Below, one piece after another: positions 8,025-18,930 of a DNA stretch of 64,000 nucleotides. Position 1 is the first letter of the stretch. Every line of letters begins with the position of its first letter. The position numbers were made by a program, and so were the translations under genes. Under the pieces are notes generated by a model, which saw only the letters and a program-made list of their open reading frames with translations, had not been told where the DNA came from and ran no database searches. The DNA comes from Mycobacterium sp. ACS4054. Its GTDB lineage: Bacteria > Actinomycetota > Actinomycetes > Mycobacteriales > Mycobacteriaceae. Location: the NCBI RefSeq assembly GCF_001667275.1, contig NZ_LZHV01000036.1, forward strand, positions 62,001-126,000. Direction: 5' to 3'.

Positions 8025-8699
8025 CTACCACACGTTCGGTAGCAGCCGGTAGGGCACGTGCTCGGCGTACTCGCGGTAGCCGGGCAGTTCGGTGTAGAGC
8101 AGCTTCTCCTCGTCCAGGATGCGCAGCACGAGCAGCGCGACGCCCGGGATGATCAACAGCAGCGCCCAGTAGGAGCCCAGCGCCAGCGGCATGCCCACCA
8201 TCATGATCACGTTTCCGGCGTACATCGGGTGCCGGATGGACTTGTAGAGACCTTCGGAGGCCACCTTCTGGCCTTCCTCCACGGTGACGGTGGCGGCGGC
8301 GTAGCTGTTCTCGATGATCACCCGCATCGAGAGCCCCAGCCCGGCCGCTATCAGGACCACACCGACCAGGCACAGCCATACGGGCACGGTCGACCAGCCC
8401 ATCCGATGGTCGAACGCGCTGAACGCCATGATCACGAAGAGGATCCCGAACGCGCCGGCGCTGATGATCTTCTGGGCGGTTCGGCTTTCCGCCTGCGGTC
8501 CCGCGTGCATGCGGCGCTGGAGGGCGGCCGGGTGTTTCCGCGCCAAATAGATTGTCGGGATGATCGATACCACGGTGAAGATGGAGATGAACACCCATCC
8601 TTGCCAATAGCGGATGGTGCCGGCCGGCACGAATAGGACCAGGGCGTAGGCGGCGATCCCGAGGATCGAAGACACCGCCAATCGAACACCGATCTTCAT
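8025..8699 (-). CDS. Isoprenylcysteine/phospholipid methyltransferase-like membrane protein
   Basis: 224 residues, very hydrophobic, with about five membrane segments (for example VPVWLCLVGVVLIAAGLGLS). The C-terminal half carries GLYKSIRHPMYAGNVIMMVG and EEKLLYTELPGYREYAEHVP. These are the RHPxY and E..L...pGY.eY signatures of the ICMT and phospholipid N-methyltransferase superfamily, which binds S-adenosylmethionine at the membrane. The substrate is unknown. It is the probable Rv1216c orthologue. It ends 13 bp from glgC (convergent) and starts 7 bp after the ABC permease, so it is probably the last gene of the ABC operon. Confidence 0.8.
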   Translation of the reverse strand: MKIGVRLAVSSILGIAAYALVLFVPAGTIRYWQGWVFISIFTVVSIIPTIYLARKHPAALQRRMHAGPQAESRTAQKIISAGAFGILFVIMAFSAFDHRMGWSTVPVWLCLVGVVLIAAGLGLSMRVIIENSYAAATVTVEEGQKVASEGLYKSIRHPMYAGNVIMMVGMPLALGSYWALLLIIPGVALLVLRILDEEKLLYTELPGYREYAEHVPYRLLPNVW

Positions 8700-8706
8700 G
8701 CCGCTC

Positions 8707-10350
8707 CTAACCGCGCAGATCGCGTCGTCGAAAAGCCACGGCTCCCAGGGCGATCAGTGTGGCATCGATGGCGAGCAACCACAACAGCGGCGCGGCCGTG
8801 AAATCTTTGCTGACGCGTGGGATGTGAGCGAACGGCTCGAAATCGAGCACCCACTGCGGGAACCCGGCCAGGGAGCCGATCAGGTACAGGGCGACGAAGC
8901 CGACGAGAACGCCCCAGGCCACGGGCGTGAATCGCGGTGCGACACCGAACAAGAGGACGGTCACCGCGCACATCAGCCAGACGGCGGGCAGTTGAACGGC
9001 CGCGCTTGCCACCACAACGGCCACCTTGCCACCGACGTCCCCCGCGGCGGCGCCGTAGACGAGGCCGCCCGCCAACCCGCTGACCAGCATCGCCACCGTG
9101 GAGCCCAGCAACGCGGCCAGCACGTGGCTGGCGAGCCACCGATCGCGCGACACCGCGCCGGCCAGCGTCGTCTCGGCGCGTTGGGCCGACTCCTCCTGAT
9201 GCAGCCGCAACGTCAGCGAAACCGAGAACGCGGCGGCGGCCATGCCCAGCATCGTGAACGCGACGGCGATGAAGGCTTCGGCCAAGGCGTTGGTGCCGCC
9301 CATTCGGACGACGATGTCGCGGGCGGCGTTGCTGTCGCCGAGCTGCGCGCCGATGCCTTGCACCACGCTGCCCATCAGGAGGCCGTACAGGCACAGGCCC
9401 ACGGTCCACAGCAGCAGCGCGCCGCGGTCCAGCCGCCACGCCAGCCCGAACACGTTGCCGAGCGCGGGCGCGGCGGCGCCGGGGCCGGGGCGCTCGGCGA
9501 ACAGGCCCGCGCCCACGTCCCGGCCGGCGAGGAGCCGATACGCCACCGCGGTGAGCGCGACGGTGGTTGCCAGGTGCAGCATCAGCACCGGCCAGTGGTC
9601 ACCGGCGTAGGGGCGGACTTGCAGCGACCAGCCCAGCGGCGAAAGCCAGGACAGCGCACCGGAACCCGCGTCGCCGAGGGCGCGCAGCGTGAAGGCGGCC
9701 GCCAGGATCGCAAACGCCGTGCCGCGCGCGACCCGCGCGCTCGGCGACAGCTGCGCGGCCACCGCGGCGACGGCGGTGAACACCAGCCCGGAGCAGGCCA
9801 GCGCCGCGCCGAAGGCGAGCGACCCGCCGGGCGCCACATCGGTGGTGAGCAGCCCCGCCGCACCGATCGCCCCGGTGGCGATGCTGGCACCGAACGACAA
9901 CAGCAGGGCGGCGCTGAGGCTGGCGTAGCGACCGACCGCGGTCGAATCCACGAGTTCGGTGCGGCCGGCCTCCTCGTCCGCGCGGGTGTGCCGGATGACG
10001 GTCAGGATGACGGCCACCGCGATCAGCATGTGGAACATCCCGGCCTTCCAAATGCCAACGGCCCCAAGGCTGTCGTTGTAGACCTGCCCGTAGAGCGCGC
10101 GCTGTGCGGGGCTTGCCATGATGGACGCCGCGAACCCGGCGCGGGCGGCCTGGGTGGGGTAAACCTTTTCGATGCTGCCGACGTACACCGTTGCCAACGG
10201 CACCGACAGCAGCAGCACCCACAGGGGCAGGGCGATGCGGTCGCGCCGCAAGTAGAGCCGCAGCATGCCCAGGGTTCCCGCGAAGTTCGGCCGCCGGGGC
10301 GGCGCGGGGTGGGCCGGCCGGTGCGACCGATCCAGGGTCGCGGTGCTCAT
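8707..10350 (-). CDS. ABC exporter permease (Rv1217c-like)
   Basis: 547 residues, tetronasin-type ABC-2 permease with about twelve membrane segments in two similar halves (residues ~25-240 and ~290-545). The ATG at 10348-10350 overlaps the stop of the ATPase gene (ATGA), fixing the start; the open frame further upstream is a shadow of the ATPase. Mtb Rv1217c with Rv1218c forms an exporter linked to reduced susceptibility to several inhibitors. The substrate here is inferred from that. Order on the minus strand: TetR, ATPase, permease, methyltransferase-like protein. Confidence 0.88.
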   Translation of the reverse strand: MSTATLDRSHRPAHPAPPRRPNFAGTLGMLRLYLRRDRIALPLWVLLLSVPLATVYVGSIEKVYPTQAARAGFAASIMASPAQRALYGQVYNDSLGAVGIWKAGMFHMLIAVAVILTVIRHTRADEEAGRTELVDSTAVGRYASLSAALLLSFGASIATGAIGAAGLLTTDVAPGGSLAFGAALACSGLVFTAVAAVAAQLSPSARVARGTAFAILAAAFTLRALGDAGSGALSWLSPLGWSLQVRPYAGDHWPVLMLHLATTVALTAVAYRLLAGRDVGAGLFAERPGPGAAAPALGNVFGLAWRLDRGALLLWTVGLCLYGLLMGSVVQGIGAQLGDSNAARDIVVRMGGTNALAEAFIAVAFTMLGMAAAAFSVSLTLRLHQEESAQRAETTLAGAVSRDRWLASHVLAALLGSTVAMLVSGLAGGLVYGAAAGDVGGKVAVVVASAAVQLPAVWLMCAVTVLLFGVAPRFTPVAWGVLVGFVALYLIGSLAGFPQWVLDFEPFAHIPRVSKDFTAAPLLWLLAIDATLIALGAVAFRRRDLRG

Positions 10351-11261
10351 GATGCGGCCACCTTGTCCGCGGTGTCGTAGTGGCGCAGGAAGAGTTCCTC
10401 GAGGGTCGGCGGCTGGCTGACCAGGCTGCGCACGCCCGCGTCGCCCAGCGCCCGGATCAGTTCTCCGAGGCTCTCGCCGTCGACCTGGGCGCGCACGGTG
10501 TTGCCCTCGACGCTGACGTCCTCGACCCCCTTGATGCGAGTGAGGTCGCCGGGGTCGCCGGTCATTTCGGCCTTGATCGAGGTGCGGCTCAGATGGCGCA
10601 TCGAGTCCAGCGACCCGCTCTCGACGGTCTTGCCGGCCCGGATGATGGTCACCCGTTCGCACAAAGCCTCGGTCTCGGCCAGGATGTGGCTGGACAGCAA
10701 GACCGTTGCCCCACCGTCGCGCGCCTCGGCGACGCACTGCTGAAAGACGTTCTCCATCAACGGGTCCAGGCCGCTGCTGGGCTCGTCCAAGAGCAACAGG
10801 CGGGCCCGCGAGGAGAAGGCGGAGATCAGCGAGACCTTCTGTCGGTTGCCCTTCGAGTAGGTCCGCGCCTTCTTGTGTGGGTCGAGGTCGAAACGCTCGA
10901 TCAGCTCGGCGCGACGCTTGTGGTCGATGCCGCCGCGCATGCGGGCCAGCATGTCGATGGTCTCGCCGCCGGTCAGCGTCGGCCACAGCGTGACATCGCC
11001 TGGCACGTAGGCGATCTGGCGGTGCAGCGCGACCGCGTCGGTCCAGGGATCGCCACCCAGCAACCGCACGCTGCCGCCGTCCGCCTTGACCAGGCCAAGC
11101 AGGATGCGCATCGTCGTCGATTTCCCGGCGCCGTTGGGGCCGAGGAAGCCGTGCACTTCACCTTCGCGCACCGAGAGCTCGAGGCCGTCCAGCGCGCGCA
11201 CCGACCCGAAATTCTTTATCAGGCCGTGGATTTCGATGGGCGCTGCATTGTCAATCGTCAT
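10347..11261 (-). CDS. ABC exporter ATPase (Rv1218c-like)
   Basis: 304 residues, nucleotide-binding subunit. Walker [10 protein letters not shown] is at residues 41-49 and Walker B LLLLDEP at 155-161. The signature motif is the variant SKGNRQK at 136-142 rather than LSGGQ, as is common in DrrA-like drug exporters. The switch histidine lies in LLSSHIL. A C-terminal extension of about 90 residues follows the ATPase core. The start overlaps the end of the TetR gene by 11 bp and the stop overlaps the permease start, so the three genes are coupled. The Mtb orthologue is an efflux component. Confidence 0.9.
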   Translation of the reverse strand: MTIDNAAPIEIHGLIKNFGSVRALDGLELSVREGEVHGFLGPNGAGKSTTMRILLGLVKADGGSVRLLGGDPWTDAVALHRQIAYVPGDVTLWPTLTGGETIDMLARMRGGIDHKRRAELIERFDLDPHKKARTYSKGNRQKVSLISAFSSRARLLLLDEPSSGLDPLMENVFQQCVAEARDGGATVLLSSHILAETEALCERVTIIRAGKTVESGSLDSMRHLSRTSIKAEMTGDPGDLTRIKGVEDVSVEGNTVRAQVDGESLGELIRALGDAGVRSLVSQPPTLEELFLRHYDTADKVAAS

Positions 11262-11889
11262 GTGATCCTCCTTGATCTTCGGCGGCCAGGAACGCGTCGT
11301 ACATGGTCCGGTCGACCATCAATCCCTCGGTGTAGATCTCCAGGGCCGGCAGCACCATGTCTCGGGCATAGTCGCGTAGGACTGCCCGCAGATCCGTTGG
11401 GGTTTCGTGCATTTGCAGGTAGAGCAAGAACCCCCCGCCGCCGGTGATGCCCAGGTATTTGGCCCTCGCCTCGGGGTCGCGGCTGGGCTTGATCGTGCCG
11501 GCGCGCACGCCCTCTTCCATGTAGGCGGAGGTGTTGTCGATCATCCTGCGCCACATCATGTTCGCCAGCTCGCCGGCGGTCTGCATGCTGCGGACCACGT
11601 AGGCCATCAGCGGCGCGTACTCCTCGATCTCGGCCAACTGCGCGAACCAGGTGGCCGGGTCGTTGGAGCGAATCGCCTCGGACTTCTGGTTGTAGATCTG
11701 ATCGGCGATGTAGTCCTCGCAGGCCTTGCGCAGGCCTTCCTTGGAGCCGAAGTGGTGAATCACCAGCGCCGCGCTGACGCCGGCGGCCTCCGCGATCTTG
11801 CGTAGTCCGACCCCGAAGCCGTGCTCGCCGAACTGCTCGATGGCCGCGTCGCGGATCCGGGCGGCGGCGGTCAGGTCGGCTGAACGCAT
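11251..11889 (-). CDS. TetR-family repressor of the ABC exporter (Rv1219c-like)
   Basis: 212 residues. The N-terminal helix-turn-helix ([20 protein letters not shown] to [16 protein letters not shown]) is typical of TetR. The C-terminal ligand domain is alpha-helical. Mtb Rv1219c represses the adjacent exporter operon. It is first in the operon, so autoregulation is expected. The ATG at 11887-11889 sits inside a 16-bp inverted repeat that is a good operator candidate. Confidence 0.88.
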   Translation of the reverse strand: MRSADLTAAARIRDAAIEQFGEHGFGVGLRKIAEAAGVSAALVIHHFGSKEGLRKACEDYIADQIYNQKSEAIRSNDPATWFAQLAEIEEYAPLMAYVVRSMQTAGELANMMWRRMIDNTSAYMEEGVRAGTIKPSRDPEARAKYLGITGGGGFLLYLQMHETPTDLRAVLRDYARDMVLPALEIYTEGLMVDRTMYDAFLAAEDQGGSHDD

Positions 11890-11916
11890 GTTCAGTACGC
11901 TAAACGTCTGTTCAGT
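11880..11916. promoter_or_regulatory. Candidate TetR operator at the exporter operon start
   Basis: CTGAACGCATGTTCAG (11880-11895) is a perfect inverted repeat overlapping the TetR start codon. Part of it, TGTTCAGT, recurs at 11909-11916, 20 bp from the first copy. A repeated half-site with this symmetry just at or upstream of the start of an autoregulated tetR gene suggests a two-dimer operator. No binding data are available from the sequence. Confidence 0.45.
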
Positions 11917-11972
11917 CGCGAGTCAAGGAGGTGCCGCCTCAAGAATTCATATAGATCCTCGGGCGCCGTCGC

Positions 11973-12028
11973 CGAACGTGCGCTCAGGGCGACATTTCGG
12001 CCGGAAGTTCGCCGTCAGTGCACGCTCG
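11973..12028. repeat. 56-bp palindrome-ended element, copy 1
   Basis: The element runs from CGAACGTGCG to CACGCTCG, with 8-bp terminal inverted repeats (one mismatch) and internal CAGGGCG and TCGCCGT blocks. A second element of the same length and layout lies at 27107-27162. This copy lies between the TetR gene and the 3' end of the O-methyltransferase gene. The rest of 11917-12053 holds no recognisable gene. Confidence 0.65.
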
Positions 12029-12053
12029 GCGCGGCGGACGCCGCCAACGCCGG

Positions 12054-12722
12054 TCAGTCGCGAACCGCGGCCAAAATCCCGTCGCCCAGCGGCACGAGGG
12101 CCGGGGTGAGCCGCTCGTCCTCGGCGATCAGCCGCGCCGCTTCCCGCACCGCGGCCACCTCGGCGTCGCGCGCGGCGGGATCGCCGGCCCGCTGGCCGAG
12201 GGCGGCCCGATGCACGACGATGACGCCGCCCGAGCGCAACAGCCGCACGCCCTCCACGACGTAGTCCGGCTGGTCGACCGGGTCGGCGTCGACGAACACG
12301 AGGTCGTAGGACTCGTCGGCGAGCCGGGTCAGCACCTCCTGCGCCCGGCCGCTGATCAACCGCGTGCGCGACGGCCCGATGCCGGCCTCGGAGAAGGCCT
12401 GCTTGGCCAGCCGCAGATACTCGGGCTCGATGTCGATCGTCGTCAGGACGCCGTCGTCGCTCATGCCCGACAACAGCCAGAGCCCGCTGACCCCCGCGCC
12501 GGTCCCCACCTCCGCGACGGCCTTGCCGCCGCTGAGCTTGGTCAGCAAGCTCAGCAGGGCCCCCACCGCCGGCGTCACCGCCCCGGCGCCGATGTCCACG
12601 GCGCGCTCGCGGGCGGCCGCCAGCAGGGCGTCTTCCGAGATCGACCCCTCGGCGTGCGCAATGAGGGATTCGGCTCGACTGGGCGCCGCCTGGTCGGGGG
12701 TTTCTGCGTCGGTGCCGTCCAT
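12054..12722 (-). CDS. SAM-dependent O-methyltransferase (Rv1220c-like)
   Basis: 222 residues, class I (catechol/caffeoyl-CoA type, PF01596-like). The SAM-binding motif I is [20 protein letters not shown]. Motif II acidic residue is in [10 protein letters not shown], and [16 protein letters not shown] holds the metal-site Asp block. The methyl acceptor is unknown. I chose ATG 12722 because it gives a length close to Mtb Rv1220c (215 residues). An in-frame ATG at 12761 would add 13 residues, and neither has a clear ribosome site. It is divergent from sigE, with about 200 bp between the two starts. Confidence 0.82.
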   Translation of the reverse strand: MDGTDAETPDQAAPSRAESLIAHAEGSISEDALLAAARERAVDIGAGAVTPAVGALLSLLTKLSGGKAVAEVGTGAGVSGLWLLSGMSDDGVLTTIDIEPEYLRLAKQAFSEAGIGPSRTRLISGRAQEVLTRLADESYDLVFVDADPVDQPDYVVEGVRLLRSGGVIVVHRAALGQRAGDPAARDAEVAAVREAARLIAEDERLTPALVPLGDGILAAVRD

Positions 12723-12925
12723 GCCCGCAGCGTATTCCACTTCGGTGTGCGGCCCCGACATGGCGCGCCTAACGCGGCCCGCCACGACACACCCGGCGAA
12801 GCCGATGCGTTTAACTTCACCCCGCGCCGGATATGTCCTGCACAGCGCTGGTAACGATACGGTTTCTCAGCCGGAGCTCAGACTGTTCATATATCGCACA
12901 TACGCCGATACGCGACGGTGTCCCT

Positions 12926-13684
12926 ATGGATCGCGGAGCGCGTTGGGACGGGAATACGGACTGGCGGCTACGTGTTGCCGCCGGTGACGACTTGTCGCTT
13001 TTCGGCAGGACGGATTCGGAGGATCTGATCATCACCACGCTTTTGGGCCCGACCAGCATGTCGCACCCGCAGGACTGCCCTGCAGACGAGTGGGTGGAGC
13101 CGTCCGAGGGCTTGCAAGGCACCGCGGTTTTCGACGCGACCGGGGACAAGGCCACGATGCCCTCGTGGGACGAGCTGGTGCGTCAGCACGCCGACCGGGT
13201 CTACCGGCTGGCCTACCGCCTGTCCGGCAATCAGCACGACGCGGAGGACCTCACCCAGGAGACCTTCATCCGGGTTTTCCGGTCGGTGCAGAACTATCAG
13301 CCGGGAACGTTCGAAGGCTGGCTGCACCGCATCACCACCAACCTCTTCCTCGACATGGTGCGCCGGCGCGCGCGCATCCGGATGGAGGCGCTGCCCGAGG
13401 ACTACGAGCGGGTGCCCGCCGACGAGCCCAACCCCGAAGAGATCTACCACGATTCGCGGCTGGGCCCGGATTTGCAGGCGGCCCTGGATTCGCTGCCGCC
13501 GGAGTTCCGCGCCGCGGTCGTGCTGTGCGACATCGAGGGCCTGTCCTACGAGGAGATCGGCGCGACGCTGGGGGTGAAGCTCGGCACCGTGCGCAGCCGC
13601 ATCCACCGCGGCCGCCAGGCCTTGCGCGACTACCTGGCCGCCCACCCCCAACCGGGGGCCGCGGCCCACGCCGAGTCGGCGTAG
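12926..13684 (+). CDS. sigE: ECF sigma factor SigE
   Basis: 252 residues. Region 2 spans about residues 85-155 ([52 protein letters not shown]). Region 4 follows from about 185 ([35 protein letters not shown]). SigE directs the mycobacterial surface and envelope stress response. The first 40 residues differ strongly from Mtb, with near identity starting at [22 protein letters not shown] 12926 gives a length like Mtb. The frame is open to ATG 12833, which would add 31 residues. An internal ATG at 13058 (MSHPQD) could give a shorter form; alternative SigE starts are documented in Mtb. Confidence 0.93.
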   Translation: MDRGARWDGNTDWRLRVAAGDDLSLFGRTDSEDLIITTLLGPTSMSHPQDCPADEWVEPSEGLQGTAVFDATGDKATMPSWDELVRQHADRVYRLAYRLSGNQHDAEDLTQETFIRVFRSVQNYQPGTFEGWLHRITTNLFLDMVRRRARIRMEALPEDYERVPADEPNPEEIYHDSRLGPDLQAALDSLPPEFRAAVVLCDIEGLSYEEIGATLGVKLGTVRSRIHRGRQALRDYLAAHPQPGAAAHAESA

Positions 13685-13815
13685 CCGACCGCCCGAATCG
13701 CCACACCCGGGTTCGCCGCTTGGGGATAAGCCAGCGGATTTGCGGTATTGAGACGCGATATTGCGCACCGCCTCGCGCTACATTCGAGGGGTAGGCGCAA
13801 CGAAAGGACCCGGTG

Positions 13816-14211
13816 ATGCCCGATCGAGGACATCTCTTCCGGCGCGCGTTCTCCTGGCTCCCCGCACAGTTCGCCTCTCAGAGCGATGCGCCCGTCGGCG
13901 CGCCGCGCCAGTTCGGTTCCACCGAGCACCTTTCCGTGGAGGCCATCGCGGCGTTCGTCGACGGTGAGCTGCGCATGAACGCGCACCTGCGGGCGGCGCA
14001 TCACCTGTCGCTGTGCCCGCAGTGCGCGGCGGAGGTCGACGACCAAAGCCGGGCCCGCGCCGCGCTGCGCGACTCACATCCCATCCGCATCCCCAGCACG
14101 CTGCTCGGCATGCTCGCCGAGATTCCCTACGATTCGCCCGACGACGCCACCACCCGGGCATCCGACCGATTCGCTGACCGCGACGCCCGTGAGCAGCGCA
14201 AGCGCCCCTAG
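13816..14211 (+). CDS. rseA: Anti-sigma-E factor RseA
   Basis: 131 residues. The zinc-associated anti-sigma signature HxxxCxxC is present as HLSLCPQC in RAAHHLSLCPQCAAEV. The segment FRRAFSWLPAQFASQSDAP is almost identical to Mtb RseA. In Mtb, RseA binds SigE and is removed by PknB phosphorylation and Clp proteolysis under envelope stress. The ribosome site GAAAGGA (13802-13808) fits ATG 13816 best; GTG 13813 is an alternative. It lies 131 bp after sigE. The C-terminal tail is shorter than in Mtb (154 residues) and rich in Asp and Arg. Confidence 0.9.
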   Translation: MPDRGHLFRRAFSWLPAQFASQSDAPVGAPRQFGSTEHLSVEAIAAFVDGELRMNAHLRAAHHLSLCPQCAAEVDDQSRARAALRDSHPIRIPSTLLGMLAEIPYDSPDDATTRASDRFADRDAREQRKRP

Positions 14212-14317
14212 CTCGGCGCCGTCCCGCGCAACTGCCGATGGTTGACCCGGCCGAATTTTGCGCACCCCGCCCCCGCGCTCATGGGCGACCCGCTGCGAAC
14301 CGTGGATACTAGGGTGA

Positions 14318-15925
<1,608 letters not shown>

Positions 15926-16327
15926 ATGTTCGGCAGCCTGAGCTGGGAGCACATCCTGGTCCTCGTCGTGGTCGGGCTGGTGGTCCTCGGCCCCGAGCGG
16001 CTCCCCGGCGCCATCCGCTGGACGTCGACCGCGCTGCGCCAGGCGCGCGACTACCTCAGCGGGGTGACCACCCAGCTGCGCGAAGACCTCGGGCCCGAGT
16101 TCGACGATCTGCGCGCGCCGCTGAGCGAGCTGCAGCGGCTGCGCGGGATGACGCCGCGCGCCGCGCTGACCAAACACCTGCTGGACGGCGACGATTCGTT
16201 CTTGACGGGCAACTTCGACCGGCCGGCCAACGGCACCGCGGCCACGCCGGCGGAGCCCGCCCAGCCGGTACAGCCACCGCCCGTGCAGGCTCCGGGGCCG
16301 GCGCCGTTCGACGCCGACGCGACCTGA
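15926..16327 (+). CDS. tatB: Twin-arginine translocation protein TatB
   Basis: 133 residues. The N-terminal helix ([20 protein letters not shown]) ends in the conserved LGPERLP hinge of TatA/B proteins, followed by an amphipathic helix ([16 protein letters not shown]). The tail is Pro/Ala-rich. TatB forms the receptor with TatC for folded proteins carrying RR signal peptides. There is no spacer after htrA (TAGATG), so it is co-translated in the rseA-htrA-tatB unit. It is convergent with mrp, whose stop codon starts at the next base. Confidence 0.93.
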   Translation: MFGSLSWEHILVLVVVGLVVLGPERLPGAIRWTSTALRQARDYLSGVTTQLREDLGPEFDDLRAPLSELQRLRGMTPRAALTKHLLDGDDSFLTGNFDRPANGTAATPAEPAQPVQPPPVQAPGPAPFDADAT

Positions 16328-17476
16328 CTATCCGCGCCGCGTCGGATCCAGCCCCAGCGACACGCCCGCCAATCCGCGCCGTCGCGACGACAGGTTGTCG
16401 GCCACGCTGCGCAGTTCCTTGCCCGCCGGGGAATCCGGGGCGCTGAGCACGATCGGGGTGCCGGAATCGCCGGCGGCCACCAGAGCGGGGTCCAACGGGA
16501 TCTGGCCGAGCAGCGGCACCTCGGCGCCGACGGCGCGGGACAGGCGCTCGGCCACCTGCCCTCCGCCGCCCTCGCCGAACACCTGCATCGTCGAGCCGTC
16601 CGGCAGCGTGAGGCCCGCCATGTTCTCCACCACGCCGGCGATGCGCTGCCGCGTCTGCATCGCGATGCTGCCCGCCCGCTCGGCGACCTCGGCCGCGGCC
16701 AGCTGCGGCGTCGTCACCACCATGATCTCGGCGCTGGGAATCAGCTGGGCCACCGAGATGGCGATGTCCCCGGTGCCCGGCGGCAGGTCCAGCAGGAGGA
16801 CGTCCAAATCGCCCCAGTAGACGTCGGCCAGGAACTGTTGCAGCGCCCGGTGCAGCATCGGCCCGCGCCACACCACCGGGGTGTTGCCCTCGGTGAACTG
16901 CGCGATCGAGATGACCTTCACCTCGTGGGCGATGGGGGGCAGGATCATCGACTCGACCTGGGTGGGCCGGTCCGTGGTGCCCATCATCCGGGGGATGGAA
17001 TGGCCGTGGATGTCGGCGTCGAGCACGCCGACCGAGAGGCCGCGGGCCGCCATGGCCGCGGCCAGGTTGACCGTGACGGTGGACTTGCCCACGCCGCCCT
17101 TCCCGGACGCGACCGCGTAGACCCGCGTCAGCGAATTCGGTTGGGCGAAGGGGATGACGGGCTCGCGGGCATCGCCGCGCAACTGCTTGCGCAGTTCGGT
17201 GCGCTGCTCGTCGTTCATCACGTCCAGGGTGACCTTGACGGCGCCGGTGCCCGGCACGTCGGCGACCGCGTTGGTGACCCGCTCGGTGATCTCCGTCTTC
17301 TTCGGGCACGCGGCGGTGGTCAGGTAGATCCCGACGTGCACGCCGCCGTCGGGCTGGGTGTCAATGCTCTTGACCATCCCCAGTTCGGTGATCGGGCGCC
17401 GAAGTTCGGGGTCGATCACCTTCCCCAGGGCGGTGCGGATTGCTGCGCTCAAGTCGGCAGCGTCATGACCAGACAT
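16328..17476 (-). CDS. mrp: Mrp/ApbC P-loop iron-sulfur carrier ATPase
   Basis: 382 residues. An N-terminal MIP18/DUF59 domain (ALGKVIDPELRRPITELGMV) precedes a ParA/MinD-like domain. The deviant Walker A GKGGVGKST is at residues 125-133, with LDADIHGHS and LLLDLPPGTGD as further nucleotide-site blocks. Such proteins carry and transfer Fe-S clusters. The ATG shares one base with the stop of the upstream transglycosylase gene (TGATG), fixing the start and suggesting coupling. GTG 17479 is directly upstream. In Mtb several genes separate tatB from mrp; here they are absent. Confidence 0.92.
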   Translation of the reverse strand: MSGHDAADLSAAIRTALGKVIDPELRRPITELGMVKSIDTQPDGGVHVGIYLTTAACPKKTEITERVTNAVADVPGTGAVKVTLDVMNDEQRTELRKQLRGDAREPVIPFAQPNSLTRVYAVASGKGGVGKSTVTVNLAAAMAARGLSVGVLDADIHGHSIPRMMGTTDRPTQVESMILPPIAHEVKVISIAQFTEGNTPVVWRGPMLHRALQQFLADVYWGDLDVLLLDLPPGTGDIAISVAQLIPSAEIMVVTTPQLAAAEVAERAGSIAMQTRQRIAGVVENMAGLTLPDGSTMQVFGEGGGGQVAERLSRAVGAEVPLLGQIPLDPALVAAGDSGTPIVLSAPDSPAGKELRSVADNLSSRRRGLAGVSLGLDPTRRG

Positions 17477-18759
17477 CACCGCCGAGTGTAGGCGTGTGCG
17501 ATGGGGCCGTCTGGCGGCGGTCCGCCGCCCGCGACGGGTCCCGGCGGCTTCGGCGCCGCCGCGTTCGGCGGGCCGGCGGGTTTGGGTGCCGCAGCCGCGG
17601 GGGCCGGGGCCGCCTGGGGCGCGGGAGCCTGCGCGTCCGGCGGTGGCGGCGGGGCTATCGGCGGGGGTGGTGCCATCGGCGGCGGTGCCATGGGCGGCGC
17701 CCACGGCTGGGCCGGCTGCGGCGGATTCTGGGAACCGACACAGATCACCGTGCAGCCGGGCAGACGCGTCGGGGCCTGCTGCGGCGTGGGGGTCATCCAC
17801 GGGAACATCGGCTGCTGACCGGGGCTCTGCGGCGAGGAAAGGTCGATCAGCGGCATGCGCGCCAGGGGGTCGTCCAACGGCAACCCGTTGACGTTCATCG
17901 GCAGGTTGGGGCCGAGTCCCTCGGCATGCTCGAGGTGCGCGTCGGCGAGCGGGGGCGGCGGGCCCGTCATCGGAGGCAGGTCGACCGGAACCACGCCGGT
18001 GGCGTACGCCGACGCCCAGCCCAGCACGTTCTGCGCGTACGCCATCGAGTTGTTGTAGCGCAGGATCGCGGCCATCACTTGCGACGGGTCGCGAAGGTTG
18101 AGGCCGCCGCTGCACAGGTAGCGCGCCGCGGCCAGGGTGGAGTCGAACAGGTTCTGCGGATCGGCGACGCCGTCGCCCTTGCCGTCGGAGGCGTACCGCG
18201 CCCAGGTGCCGGGTAAGAACTGCATCGGCCCCATCGCCCGGGCGTAGGTGGGCCGGTTGCCGGTGCTGCTCTGCAGGATTATCTCGTTGCCCGGCAGCGT
18301 GCCGTCCAACGCGGGGCCGTAGATCGGGACGACCGCGGTGCCGCGCGCGTCGACCGCCCCGCCGCCGGCATGACCCGACTCGATGCGGCCGATCCCGGCC
18401 AGCAGGTTCCAGCTGACGCCGCAGCCGGGCGCGGCCACGGCCATCTTCTGTTCGGCGCTGCGATAGGCCGCCAGCGCGATGCTCGGAATGCCAAGCGCCC
18501 CAGGCGCATTCACGATCATCGGTTTCGGCGGAGCCGACAGGGCGGGCTCGGCGACGTGGAAGGCGGTCGGTGAACGGTCGACGGACACGACCGCCGGGCC
18601 CGACAGGTCGGGAACGGTGGGGGAAACCGCGGCCACCGGGGCCACTTTCGCGTGCACCTGCGGAAGCTTTTCGGGGAGCGAGGGCGCCGCCCCGCTCACC
18701 GCCCCGGCGAAGACCAACGGGGCGATGGTGGCGACGCCGAATGCGCGCGTCCGCGTCAC
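17476..18759 (-). CDS. Exported lytic transglycosylase (Rv1230c-like)
   Basis: 427 residues from GTG 18759, preceded by a strong ribosome site AAGGAG eight bases away. A signal peptide or anchor (FGVATIAPLVFAGAVSGA) is followed by a linker and an MltB-type transglycosylase domain (about 85-290). The catalytic Glu127 lies in GIGRIESGHAG, with GPMQFLPGTWARY and AAILRYNNSMAYA as family blocks. The last 130 residues are extremely Pro/Ala-rich, a cell-wall-spanning type of tail. It should cleave peptidoglycan between MurNAc and GlcNAc. A Crp-like palindrome lies 110 bp upstream. It overlaps mrp by one base. Confidence 0.85.
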   Translation of the reverse strand: MTRTRAFGVATIAPLVFAGAVSGAAPSLPEKLPQVHAKVAPVAAVSPTVPDLSGPAVVSVDRSPTAFHVAEPALSAPPKPMIVNAPGALGIPSIALAAYRSAEQKMAVAAPGCGVSWNLLAGIGRIESGHAGGGAVDARGTAVVPIYGPALDGTLPGNEIILQSSTGNRPTYARAMGPMQFLPGTWARYASDGKGDGVADPQNLFDSTLAAARYLCSGGLNLRDPSQVMAAILRYNNSMAYAQNVLGWASAYATGVVPVDLPPMTGPPPPLADAHLEHAEGLGPNLPMNVNGLPLDDPLARMPLIDLSSPQSPGQQPMFPWMTPTPQQAPTRLPGCTVICVGSQNPPQPAQPWAPPMAPPPMAPPPPIAPPPPPDAQAPAPQAAPAPAAAAPKPAGPPNAAAPKPPGPVAGGGPPPDGPIAHAYTRR

Positions 18760-18868
18760 CTGAAGTGCTCCTTGCCGCTCCGCTGCGGCGGCCGGGCGTG
18801 CACCCCGGCGTCCCCCAATGCGCACTCGACCGTCCTAGGTATGTGAGCTGGTCAACTGCTCTTCAGCC

Positions 18869-18882
18869 GTGAACTAGATCAC
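18869..18882. promoter_or_regulatory. Crp-like site upstream of the transglycosylase gene
   Basis: GTGAACTAGATCAC fits the GTGA-N6-TCAC core of the mycobacterial cAMP receptor protein consensus, though the outer T and A are missing. It is 110 bp before the GTG at 18759. A TTGACC resembling a -35 box follows on the minus strand. The long GC-rich leader (18760-18868) can form hairpins, including CCGGGGTGCACGCCCGG. I see no terminator in it. Confidence 0.45.
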
Positions 18883-18930
18883 CATACATAACTCTTGTGA
18901 CCAGAGTGGCGCAATGGTCTGAACTGGTTC

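Noticed and set aside
8698-10380. 560-codon plus-strand frame over the ABC permease
   Set aside because: Composition is His/Gln/Arg-rich with no motif; the minus-strand permease is clearly the real gene.
10351-10986. Upstream extension of the permease frame into the ATPase gene
   Set aside because: Shadow frame; the ATGA overlap and conservation place the permease start at 10350.
13685-13815. Sigma-factor promoter between sigE and rseA
   Set aside because: Several TTG-like and TA-rich words occur but none has acceptable spacing.
18760-18930. c-di-AMP (ydaO-type) riboswitch before the transglycosylase gene
   Set aside because: Such switches precede some actinobacterial wall hydrolases, but I could not match the conserved core elements in this leader by eye.
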